From: a bacterium CG2_30_54_10
GTDB lineage: Bacteria > Muiribacteriota > Ozemobacteria > Ozemobacterales > Ozemobacteraceae
DNA: 9,102 nucleotides
Direction: 5' to 3'
NCBI GenBank assembly: GCA_001872985.1
Contig: MNYA01000387.1
Coordinates: 1 to 9,102 of the forward strand
Each line of letters opens with the position of its first letter. Positions within the stretch are counted from its first letter, which is position 1. Positions 1-6,210 of this stretch are shown one piece after another. Position numbers and translations under genes: made by a program. Below the pieces are notes generated by a model that did no database searches, had not been told where the DNA came from, and was given only the letters and a program-made list of their open reading frames with translations.

Positions 1-23
1 GCTTGCGCTCCTCGCAATGACAC
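1..23. repeat. Partial dispersed repeat unit at the window edge
   Basis: The first bases (gcttgcgctcctcgcaatga, then cac) resemble the right arm of the inverted repeat at 127-146 and its flank (gcttcgcttcgctcgcaatg, then acat), with a few substitutions and one missing base. It is probably one half of a hairpin whose other arm lies left of the window. Confidence 0.55.
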
Positions 24-90
24 ACCTTCTTCGTTGATGCGCTGCCACTGCTGTTCTATCGACCGGCTACCTCTTTTTTGGAATGCGCCC

Positions 91-146
91 GCGAGCGAAG
101 CGAAGCAATCGCATCCTTCACTTTGAGATTGCTTCGCTTCGCTCGC
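91..146. repeat. Perfect 20-bp inverted repeat (dispersed intergenic hairpin)
   Basis: Left arm 91-110 is gcgagcgaagcgaagcaatc and right arm 127-146 is its exact reverse complement, separated by a 16-base loop (111-126). Pairing stops at both ends of the arms. No T-run follows on either strand, so it does not look like a classical intrinsic terminator. Related half-units occur at 1-23 and 6179-6203, which marks it as a dispersed family rather than a one-off palindrome. Repeats of this wording are common in intergenic DNA of many environmental bacteria. Function is unknown; mRNA 3' end stabilisation or a non-autonomous mobile origin are possibilities. Confidence 0.85.
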
Positions 147-200
147 AATGACATGTCTCTCATTCGCAAAATTCGGTATCAATTAGCGTGGGACACCACC

Positions 201-266
201 CAGATTTCTCCCTTCGGTCGAAATGGCAGCATCGTTTGTCATTCCGAGCGAATGAGAGGAATCTCT
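201..266. repeat. Degenerate inverted repeat of a second intergenic type
   Basis: Bases 201-225 (cagatttctcccttcggtcg, then aaatg) and 240-266 (cattccgagcgaatgagagg, then aatctct) are imperfect inverted copies of one another around a short centre. The motif tcattccgagcgaa...gaggaatct is a widespread intergenic repeat wording, distinct from the one at 91-146. Mismatches and small indels suggest an old copy. It could fold in RNA read from either strand. Confidence 0.6.
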
Positions 267-349
267 TGCGCCAGGAACCATTGAGTTTCCCCGAATTATT
301 GAGTAGCTACGTGGCGCCGTTGTGTTGATTTTCGGGTTGTGGAGCCGGG

Positions 350-1915
350 TCAGAAGTGCGATAGCCAATTAAAGAAAAGGCTTTTTTCGATTTCGTCGTT
401 GGAAACGAACGTTTTGTGCCATTCCCGTTTGCTTTGGTAGCCGATCTCCAAGCCTTGGGAGGCGGAAAGCACCTTTTCCAGGGCGACGCGCCAGGTGTTT
501 CGGGTATACGATGAATAGATCAGATCCTGAAATTCCTTGTAATCGTAATCATCCCATTCATCTTTCAGGTGAAGCAGGAATGTTTTGGTGATTGGGTAAT
601 CATAGCCAAAAATGGCCTGGAACTGATTCGAGTCAGGGTAGAAAGTTCTCGGCGATCCATATCGGGTAAATGCCTCGTTCAGATAGAGGCTGGCAGCGGA
701 ACGGCCATATTTATAATATATTTCGAATATAACAGAATCGATTCGATAGTCGTATTCCTTGTGAGTGGCGTATTGATAGAACTCATCGGAAAAAGTGTAA
801 TAATAAGTGAATCGAGGGTCTTCCTGATAGGTGATCGTGAGAGTCGCCCTGTTCGATGCATGATCGAAAAGGAAATAAGTGTCAGACTCTTTCTGGTTTT
901 TCCGCTTGTAGAGAGCGTCTTCGAATGTCGCCTTGACGTTGTCAAGGACATCCCAAGCCAGTTTGAAATTTCCAGTGGGTTGAAAATACCCGTTGTCGAG
1001 GCTGGTTCGTTTTCTGGTTCTGAGATCGGCCTGCAGGGTCAAATACATATCTCCGCGCGTGACCTTCGAAAGGTATTTTGCCTCAGGCTCGTCCTCGCCG
1101 GGTTTTCGGGTCCAGGTAGTGTAGTAGTCCATCGCCTTCCTCTGGGTTGTTCCGGTGGGAAACTTTTCGAAACTGGATTTTTCACCGCGAAGGGCATTGC
1201 TGATGGGAGTGTATCGGATCCGCTCAGGAAGAAAGCGTGAAAAGTCGACAACCAATGCACCTTCCTGATAATCCTGGGATGCGTCGTTGGGGTAGTTCCG
1301 TTCCTCATACGTGCCTTCCATTCCGAGGCTGGTGTCTTGGTTGATCTGATGATTGAACCTGGCCTTCCCCAGGTTCGACAGGTAGTCCCAGACATTGTCG
1401 ATCGGGATTCGGTAAACATTGTTGAAATAATCGAACTGGAGAACGTCTGCGTCTCCCAGAGCGACTCCGTAGGTTACATCCACCAAATGATCGAGATACT
1501 TGTACTTGTAGGAATCCAGTGAATATGAGTCGTAATCCTCAGGGCGGTAACCCTGATAATGCAGGGTCTCCTTGATGTCGAAATAATGAGTTCCGCCGAA
1601 TGTCCATTTCAATGCGAGGTTCATGTCGTTCACGCTGCTGTAAAAGGTCTTGTCATACGACCTGGGCTGGGTCAACTCCTCGAACGTATCAGATGCGTAG
1701 GTCAATTCGTAATAGTCTTTGCGGGTGCTGTCGGCGCTGCTTTTCGATTCAAATTTGAAATCGAGTTTAAACTTGTCGGCTTCCTGGGCATTTGATGGAA
1801 CCTCACGAGCAAAAAGCAGCGCCAAAACCAGCACGAAGGACAAGCTGATTCGCGAACTGCTCCGGTTGATTCGAGAAGTTTCGATCATGATTCCTGGAAA
1901 AATATGCTTTTCCAC
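350..1915 (-). CDS. Probable outer-membrane beta-barrel protein, family not recognised
   Basis: The 521-residue product looks exported and beta-rich. Residues 22-37 form a hydrophobic segment after an Arg-containing N-terminus, followed by a plausible signal-peptidase site at SNA-Q (43/44). The mature part is full of alternating, aromatic-rich stretches, such as MNLALKWTF (98-106), ATLTITYQ (357-364), VIFEIYYKYG (395-404) and WRVALEKVL (475-483). It ends in Phe, as barrel proteins recognised by the BAM machinery usually do. Residues about 228-285 look less strand-like and could be a long loop. The 5'-most start is GTG at 1915, preceded by AGGGG. ATG at codon 10 (1888) gives a more compact signal peptide and is an equally reasonable start. 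It is divergent from the activator gene at 2261. I recognise no family or substrate; outer-membrane location is inferred from sequence texture. Confidence 0.8.
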   Translation of the reverse strand: MEKHIFPGIMIETSRINRSSSRISLSFVLVLALLFAREVPSNAQEADKFKLDFKFESKSSADSTRKDYYELTYASDTFEELTQPRSYDKTFYSSVNDMNLALKWTFGGTHYFDIKETLHYQGYRPEDYDSYSLDSYKYKYLDHLVDVTYGVALGDADVLQFDYFNNVYRIPIDNVWDYLSNLGKARFNHQINQDTSLGMEGTYEERNYPNDASQDYQEGALVVDFSRFLPERIRYTPISNALRGEKSSFEKFPTGTTQRKAMDYYTTWTRKPGEDEPEAKYLSKVTRGDMYLTLQADLRTRKRTSLDNGYFQPTGNFKLAWDVLDNVKATFEDALYKRKNQKESDTYFLFDHASNRATLTITYQEDPRFTYYYTFSDEFYQYATHKEYDYRIDSVIFEIYYKYGRSAASLYLNEAFTRYGSPRTFYPDSNQFQAIFGYDYPITKTFLLHLKDEWDDYDYKEFQDLIYSSYTRNTWRVALEKVLSASQGLEIGYQSKREWHKTFVSNDEIEKSLFFNWLSHF

Positions 1916-1942
1916 CCCACCCCTTTTTCGGCAGGTGAGGCG

Positions 1943-2032
1943 AAACCGTTAATGGGGGTCGCGTGTAATACAGAGCGCAGAAAGATTTTTGGTAGTGGGC
2001 TACATTGACTTTTCGTAAGAGTTTAACGGTTT
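1943..2032. repeat. Widely spaced 10-bp inverted repeat, possible paired operator
   Basis: aaaccgttaa at 1943-1952 and ttaacggttt at 2023-2032 are exact reverse complements, about 80 bp centre to centre and upstream of the barrel gene. The spacing is too large for a compact hairpin, but paired sites at this distance are typical of proteins that bind two half-sites or loop DNA. The link to any regulator is inference, and a chance match cannot be excluded. Confidence 0.35.
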
Positions 2033-2077
2033 GAAAGAAGGAGAACGAAAGAATTTAGGAGAAGTGGAGATAGAGGA

Positions 2078-2104
2078 AATGATGAATGATGAATGATGAA
2101 TGAT
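2078..2104. repeat. Heptamer tandem repeat (gatgaat, nearly four copies)
   Basis: Three complete gatgaat units at 2081-2101 are flanked by partial units (aat at 2078-2080, gat at 2102-2104). The 7-bp period is not a multiple of three, which fits its non-coding position. It lies between the barrel gene and the activator. Copy-number change would alter spacing between upstream elements and either promoter. Confidence 0.85.
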
Positions 2105-2160
2105 TTTTCCCAAAAAGCTAAACTTTTATGACTTTTCACAGGATGGAAAGTCAATCTTGG

Positions 2161-2196
2161 ACACCACCGGAATTCCCATGAACGTGAATTTGGTGT
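2161..2196. promoter_or_regulatory. Imperfect dyad overlapping the putative activator promoter
   Basis: acacca (2161-2166) and aattc (2171-2175) pair with gaatt (2186-2190) and tggtgt (2191-2196). The left arm carries a 4-base ccgg bulge and the loop is 10 bases. The dyad covers the candidate -35 element and reaches the first base of the -10 element of the promoter proposed at 2173-2201, where a repressor or autoregulator could act. Protein binding is inference. Confidence 0.4.
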
Positions 2197-2201
2197 AAAA
2201 T
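2173..2201 (+). promoter_or_regulatory. Candidate sigma-70-like promoter for the activator gene
   Basis: TTCCCA (2173-2178, four of six consensus positions) is followed after 17 bases by TAAAAT (2196-2201, five of six), with TG directly before the -10. Transcription would start near 2208, leaving a leader of roughly 53 bases. A competing -10-like TATTAT at 2236-2241 would give a leader of about a dozen bases but has no good -35. There is no clear Shine-Dalgarno before the ATG at 2261. Confidence 0.35.
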
Positions 2202-2260
2202 CACAAGAGATGCCAAGCCCAAGATAAGGATTTTGTATTATTTGTCAGTCGCGGCCAGAC

Positions 2261-3688
2261 ATGTCCAAGAGGGAAACACTTCTTCTTCCGCAATTCCCCC
2301 CTCTCCAGCTTTCCTGGGAGAACGGGTCATTCGTCATCGATTCCATCCCCGAATGGATCGGAGGTTATCTTGGGCTCGCCCCAACCGACCTGGTTGGAAA
2401 AAATCCTGAAGAAGCCCTGGAACCTTTTCTTCCAGGGCTCATCACCCTGGCCAACCAAGTGATTTTCAGCAGACAGCAGATCCAGGATCTGCAAGCCAAT
2501 TTGACCGATCGAAAAGGTCAAAAACACCCTGTAACCCTGACCGCCTCATACAAGGAAACCCCAGAAGGGCGGAAGTTCGCAATCTTCGAGTTTCAGGAAT
2601 CTCCTACCGCAACCGGGCCTGAACTTCCGGATGTTGAGAAGTCGGTTTTCTTCGGACTTGTGGGATTTTCTTCCGGAATGCAACGGGTTTTCAACAAAAT
2701 AAGACTTTACGGAGCCTCCGATGCCCCTGTTCTTGTAAACGGCGAGACCGGCTCCGGAAAGGAAGGCGTTGCCTTCGCCCTCCACCATGTCAGCAAACGC
2801 AGAAACGGTCCATTCGTGACGGTCAACTGCACTGCGATAACTGAAACCCTGTTTGAAAGCGAGCTTTTCGGACACGAAAAAGGATCCTTCACCGGAGCTA
2901 TCAGGTCGCATCGGGGAAGGTTCGAGCGGGCATCCGGAGGAACGTTGTTCCTCGACGAGATCGGAGACCTTCCTGTCGCTTCACAGGCGAAATTGCTTCG
3001 AGTCCTCGAAGAAGAGAAAGTCGAGCGGGTAGGATCGGAGCAATCGGTGAAAATCAACGTCCGTATCGTTGCAGCCACGAACCGCAACCTCGAGGAGGCC
3101 TGCTCTCTCGGCAGTTTCAGACCGGATCTTTTTTTCCGGCTGAATGCGCTTCAGATCAGAATTCCGCCGTTGCGCGAGCGTATTGGGGACATCCCATTGC
3201 TGATCCGGCATTTCGTGCGCCTGTTCAACGACAAATATCATCGGCATGTGGTCGGCCTGACCAGGGAAGCGATCGGCGTCCTCGAAAGTTACCAGTGGCC
3301 GGGAAACATTCGTGAACTGCGCAACCTGCTCGAACGGCTTTTCGCGGAAAACCAGACAGACGCGATAAACCAGCGAGCCTTGAAGGAGTGGGTGGAGGAG
3401 CGGGTCAACGCCGCCCGATTTGCCCGCACCAACCCAAATGTAACCATTCTTCCCTACAATCGAGCCATCCCGCTGGATATGACAGGCTCGAAGAACGTTC
3501 AAGGCAAGCCATGGGACGAAACCTGCCGGCGCGAGGAGCGCGAGGAGCTTGATGAGTCCGCCATCCGGAGGGCATTCGCGGAAACCGGCGGGAACATCAC
3601 CAAAGCCGCCGGCGTGCTCGGAGTCCACAAAGCCACATTCTACAGATTAATGAAAACCCTGAAACTCAGCCGCTCAGACCTGAAATAA
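2261..3688 (+). CDS. Sigma-54-dependent transcriptional activator, PAS / AAA+ / Fis-type HTH
   Basis: This 475-residue protein has the layout of a bacterial enhancer-binding protein, which remodels sigma-54 RNA polymerase using ATP. Residues about 18-113 form a PAS-like sensor region (IDSIPEWIGGYLGLAPTDLV). The AAA+ core spans about 132-365, with Walker A GETGSGKE (161-168), the sigma-54 contact loop GSFTGA (208-213, a known variant of GAFTGA), Walker B GGTLFLDE (226-233), AATNRNL (271-277), arginine-finger region FRPDLFFRL (286-294) and WPGNIREL (346-353). A linker of about 50-60 residues leads to a Fis-type helix-turn-helix (about 431-470). There is no phosphoreceiver domain, so input is probably a ligand, cofactor or partner sensed by the PAS region. 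All catalytic motifs look intact. The start is the only nearby ATG but lacks an obvious ribosome-binding site. Targets are unknown; the divergent barrel gene is an unproven candidate. Confidence 0.95.
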   Translation: MSKRETLLLPQFPPLQLSWENGSFVIDSIPEWIGGYLGLAPTDLVGKNPEEALEPFLPGLITLANQVIFSRQQIQDLQANLTDRKGQKHPVTLTASYKETPEGRKFAIFEFQESPTATGPELPDVEKSVFFGLVGFSSGMQRVFNKIRLYGASDAPVLVNGETGSGKEGVAFALHHVSKRRNGPFVTVNCTAITETLFESELFGHEKGSFTGAIRSHRGRFERASGGTLFLDEIGDLPVASQAKLLRVLEEEKVERVGSEQSVKINVRIVAATNRNLEEACSLGSFRPDLFFRLNALQIRIPPLRERIGDIPLLIRHFVRLFNDKYHRHVVGLTREAIGVLESYQWPGNIRELRNLLERLFAENQTDAINQRALKEWVEERVNAARFARTNPNVTILPYNRAIPLDMTGSKNVQGKPWDETCRREEREELDESAIRRAFAETGGNITKAAGVLGVHKATFYRLMKTLKLSRSDLK

Positions 3689-3696
3689 GCCGGAAG

Positions 3697-6171
3697 TCAG
3701 GAGCCAGGGGGCGCGGGGTCAGGCGCAGGCGCAGGCGCAGGCGCGGGGACGGGAACGGGGTCAGACGCAAGCGCGGAGGCAGGGGCAGACGCAGGCGCGG
3801 GGACGGGGACGGGGTCAGGCGCAGGCGCAGGCGCGGGCGCAAGCGCGGAGGCAGGCTCGGGCGCGGGCGCGGGCTCAGGCGCGGGGGCAAGGACGGGCCC
3901 ACCCTGGGGGGCCAGACCGACTTTGTTGCGGCCGGAGTGTTTTGCGCTGTAGAGGGCTTCGTCGGCGGCTTTGATCATCTCGGCAGTCGAGTCAGCGTTG
4001 TTGAAAGGCATGGAGCTGACCCCAAGGCTGATCGTAACTTTCAAAAGCCCCTTCGGTCCGGGGTATTCGGCGAGTTCTACCCTCTGACGCAGGCGCTCGG
4101 CGAAAAGTGCAGCGCCATCCATGTCGGTTTCAGGCAGGATCACCGCAAACTCCTCGCCTCCGTATCTGGCGGCCATATCGGTATCCCGGATCGAAAGCCG
4201 TAAGCATTTGGCCACCTCGCGCAAAACGAGATCGCCCGTCTGATGCCCCCAAGTGTCGTTGAACTTCTTGAAATGATCGATATCCGTCATGATGATTGAC
4301 AACGGTTTCTCGTAACGTTTGGACCGTCGGAACTCTTCCTCCATTCGCGACTGAAAGTGCCGGTGAACGATCAGGCCTGTCAATCCGTCGATAGTAGCAA
4401 GATTGTACAGCCGCGCCTTTTCTATTACAATCGCGGCTTGGTTGGCCATTGTATTCGCGAGTTCCAGGTCTTCGCTATTGAATGTTCCGATGACCTTGTT
4501 AACGATATTTACAACACCGATTGGGGTTTCTTTTACCTTCAACGGAACGCAGATGATCGATCGGATAGCCTGGTCTGAGCGGGGCAAAGCCTTGAACTCA
4601 GGCTCCCGGCTAACATCCGGAATCAGTCTCGGAATTCCCTTTGAGAATGCCTCACCGGCGATTCCTTCGCCGATTTTGAACTGTTCTTTGAGTTCGGGGT
4701 CGAAGCCCCCCGCCTCGTCCGCCCCCACGATCACGGCCTGCTCGACAAGGTTCTCATAGCCTTCGTCGAGAAGCAGAAGCGATCCACGTTCGGCCCCAAG
4801 AACCTCGACCGCTTTTTTCAGGATGTCATCGAGAGTCTGGGAAAGATTGCCCATGAAGTTGACCGCTTCGCTGATTTTATTGAGGATCGAGAGCTCGCGA
4901 ACTCTCTTTTCAAGTTCGAGGTTTATATGCGCCAATTCCCGGTTGCGCTGCCCGAGAACGACGAACTGCTGGATCAGTCTTGTGATCGCCCATTGCGCCG
5001 GCAGGAGAATGATAACCGGGATGACCTCAAGGACAAGTTCGTAACGGAAGCCGATATTGGCAGCGACCATCCAGCCCAAGAACAACAGCATCGTGAACAG
5101 GTTCCCGACCATACCGAGGCCACGGGCGAGTACCATTGCGACCACGAGAGCCGCGAAAACAAGCAGGATCGCTGAACCAACCGGGGGAAGCCGGGAAAAA
5201 GTCCGCCCGCTCACGATGGTCTGAAAAAGATGCGCGTGGACTTCCATTCCGAGGAGGACACCGAATGGACAGAATTTCCGGTCCTCGGAAGTGCCTTTGG
5301 AGCGGGTTCCGACCATGACCGCCTTCCCTCTGAACAGATCCGGCCGAAATTTTCCGTCGAGAACCTCATGATAGGGAATCTCATCGAAAAACCCCGTCTG
5401 GTTGGCATAGTTGATCATGAAGGACGAGACGGGCTGATCGTGTCTGGGCCATTCCCGGTGAGTGAATACGGGAAGGAAATGCTCTCCGAGTCTGACACCG
5501 CGCTCGTCGGAGGTCAGCGTCTGACCTAGAAAGCGGGAGGCCATAACTACACCGAGCGGGAAGAACGTCTCCCCGGCGGCCTTGTTTTCTAAATAGACAT
5601 AGCGCAAAACCCCGTCAGGATTCATCTTCTTGAATTCCATATCGATGAAACCTTCACCGGAATGGGCTTTTCGAAGTTCGGGAAGAGGAACCTCGGCCTT
5701 GTTTCGATCGACGAACTCCATGGTTTCATTGTCCCAGACCTGTTTACGCTCTATAACGACCGGCAGCAGGACGTTTCCTGTTTCCTTGATGGACTTCACG
5801 AACTCCACGTCGTCTTCGGCGCCATAGGAAGAGGGCTCGTTGAAATACATATCGAACCCGATGACGCATGCCCCGGCCTCCTTGAGCCTCTTTGCAAGAC
5901 GCCCGTGAACAGCTCTGGGCCAGGGCCATGGCCCCAGCCGGGCCAGCGATTCGTCCTCGACCACGACGAGAACCATGTCCTTGGCAAGCGGAAGCCCGCC
6001 TCGCGATTGAAACCGCAGGTCGATAGTCCGGTTTTCAAAATCGGACATTACGCCCACGTAGAACGTCAAAGCGACACCAAGCCCAAGAAATAGTCCGAGA
6101 TAGACTTCCCAGGTTCGCAGGATCGATCTGCGAACACCCTTTTCAGCGCTCAGGGATTTGGGGAGGCTCAT
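3697..6171 (-). CDS. CHASE2-GAF-GGDEF membrane diguanylate cyclase with Pro/Ala tail
   Basis: The 824-residue protein should make c-di-GMP from two GTP. After a transmembrane helix (about 22-42) comes an extracytoplasmic CHASE2 sensor (about 43-325; note DLRFQSRGG, LGPWPWPR, IGFDMYFNEP). Three further membrane helices follow (about 330-349, 352-374, 376-396). A probable coiled coil (about 405-435) leads to a GAF domain (about 440-585) and a GGDEF domain (about 590-752). The cyclase signature is complete: DGLTGL (595-600), TDIDHFKKFND (629-639), active-site GGEEF (671-675), and an inhibitory I-site RxxD (RDTD, 662-665) five residues upstream. Residues about 762-822 are a low-complexity Ala/Pro tail, unusual for the family. 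ATG at 6171 is the only plausible start, yet it lacks a Shine-Dalgarno because the leader is mostly a dispersed repeat. It is the last gene of a minus-strand block with two TPR genes. The CHASE2 and GAF ligands are unknown. Confidence 0.95.
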   Translation of the reverse strand: MSLPKSLSAEKGVRRSILRTWEVYLGLFLGLGVALTFYVGVMSDFENRTIDLRFQSRGGLPLAKDMVLVVVEDESLARLGPWPWPRAVHGRLAKRLKEAGACVIGFDMYFNEPSSYGAEDDVEFVKSIKETGNVLLPVVIERKQVWDNETMEFVDRNKAEVPLPELRKAHSGEGFIDMEFKKMNPDGVLRYVYLENKAAGETFFPLGVVMASRFLGQTLTSDERGVRLGEHFLPVFTHREWPRHDQPVSSFMINYANQTGFFDEIPYHEVLDGKFRPDLFRGKAVMVGTRSKGTSEDRKFCPFGVLLGMEVHAHLFQTIVSGRTFSRLPPVGSAILLVFAALVVAMVLARGLGMVGNLFTMLLFLGWMVAANIGFRYELVLEVIPVIILLPAQWAITRLIQQFVVLGQRNRELAHINLELEKRVRELSILNKISEAVNFMGNLSQTLDDILKKAVEVLGAERGSLLLLDEGYENLVEQAVIVGADEAGGFDPELKEQFKIGEGIAGEAFSKGIPRLIPDVSREPEFKALPRSDQAIRSIICVPLKVKETPIGVVNIVNKVIGTFNSEDLELANTMANQAAIVIEKARLYNLATIDGLTGLIVHRHFQSRMEEEFRRSKRYEKPLSIIMTDIDHFKKFNDTWGHQTGDLVLREVAKCLRLSIRDTDMAARYGGEEFAVILPETDMDGAALFAERLRQRVELAEYPGPKGLLKVTISLGVSSMPFNNADSTAEMIKAADEALYSAKHSGRNKVGLAPQGGPVLAPAPEPAPAPEPASALAPAPAPAPDPVPVPAPASAPASALASDPVPVPAPAPAPAPDPAPPGS
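3706..3888 (-). repeat. Low-complexity hexamer-rich tract encoding the Ala/Pro tail
   Basis: On the plus strand this is a run of ggcgca/ggcgcg-like hexamers, each reading as Ala-Pro in the cyclase frame. Longer blocks recur: DPVPVPA occurs at residues 786-792 and 804-810, and ASAL at 774-777 and 798-801, so the tract grew by duplication as well as by hexamer slippage. The plus strand carries G-runs (3782-3785, 3799-3802, 3805-3808, 3811-3814) that could form a quadruplex with one long loop. Six-base changes preserve the reading frame. Confidence 0.85.
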
Positions 6172-6178
6172 CGCGGCC

Positions 6179-6203
6179 GATTGCTTCGCTTCGATCGCAA
6201 TGG
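6179..6203. repeat. Dispersed repeat half-unit between operon genes
   Basis: Bases 6179-6203 match 127-151 at 23 of 25 positions, including the perfect core gattgcttcgcttcg. It fills most of the 39-base gap between the stop of the TPR gene (6211) and the start of the cyclase gene (6171). It therefore occupies the place where the cyclase's ribosome-binding site should be. Only one arm is present, so it is not a full hairpin like the copy at 91-146. Confidence 0.8.
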
Positions 6204-6210
6204 TAACTTC

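Larger units (their letters stand above)
1..349. other. Gene-free region rich in hairpin repeats
   Basis: I see no credible gene in these 349 bases. The one open frame here (78-284, plus strand) is a translation of the repeat units themselves, giving peptides such as RSEAIASF, LLRFARND and CHSERMRGIS, which recur as false ORFs in many genomes. The region holds a partial repeat at the left edge, a perfect 20-bp inverted repeat, and a degenerate inverted repeat of a second type. It lies downstream of the minus-strand barrel gene. No hairpin followed by a T-run on that strand is visible, so no intrinsic terminator is called. Confidence 0.75.
1916..2260. promoter_or_regulatory. Divergent intergenic spacer with several structured elements
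   Basis: These 345 bases separate the barrel gene (minus) from the activator gene (plus), so promoters for both should lie here. The spacer is more A/T-rich than the flanking genes. It contains a 10-bp inverted repeat with distant arms, a heptamer tandem repeat, and a dyad overlapping a candidate sigma-70-like promoter facing the activator. I found no good promoter facing the barrel gene and no match on either strand to the sigma-54 pattern (GG, ten bases, GC). No small ORF is credible. Confidence 0.6.

Noticed and set aside
91..146. Intrinsic terminator for the barrel gene
   Set aside because: The stem is not followed by a T-run on either strand and lies more than 200 bases past the stop codon.
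1..266. CRISPR array
   Set aside because: The repeat units are inverted or irregularly spaced, with no constant-length spacers and no cas genes.
78..284. Small plus-strand ORF of 68 codons in the left spacer
   Set aside because: It is a translation of the repeat units (RSEAIASF, LLRFARND, CHSERMRGIS). It has no ribosome-binding site and no family resemblance.
569..1240. 223-codon plus-strand ORF opposite the barrel gene
   Set aside because: It lies wholly antisense to a gene with a convincing signal peptide and barrel pattern. It has no domain texture of its own.
2005..2033. TTGACT at 2005-2010 as a -35 element
   Set aside because: No acceptable -10 lies 16-18 bases downstream; the bases there read ggtttg.
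1916..2260. Sigma-54 (-24/-12) promoter for the barrel gene or the activator
   Set aside because: Scanning both strands by eye for GG, ten bases, GC with reasonable flanks found no acceptable match. Near matches such as the one at 2144 have the wrong spacing.
2981..3628. 215-codon minus-strand ORF opposite the activator gene
   Set aside because: It is a shadow of the AAA+ and HTH coding sequence, whose motifs are unmistakable on the plus strand.
3666..3902. 78-codon Pro/Arg/Leu-rich minus-strand ORF
   Set aside because: It is an out-of-frame reading of the hexamer tract that encodes the cyclase tail.
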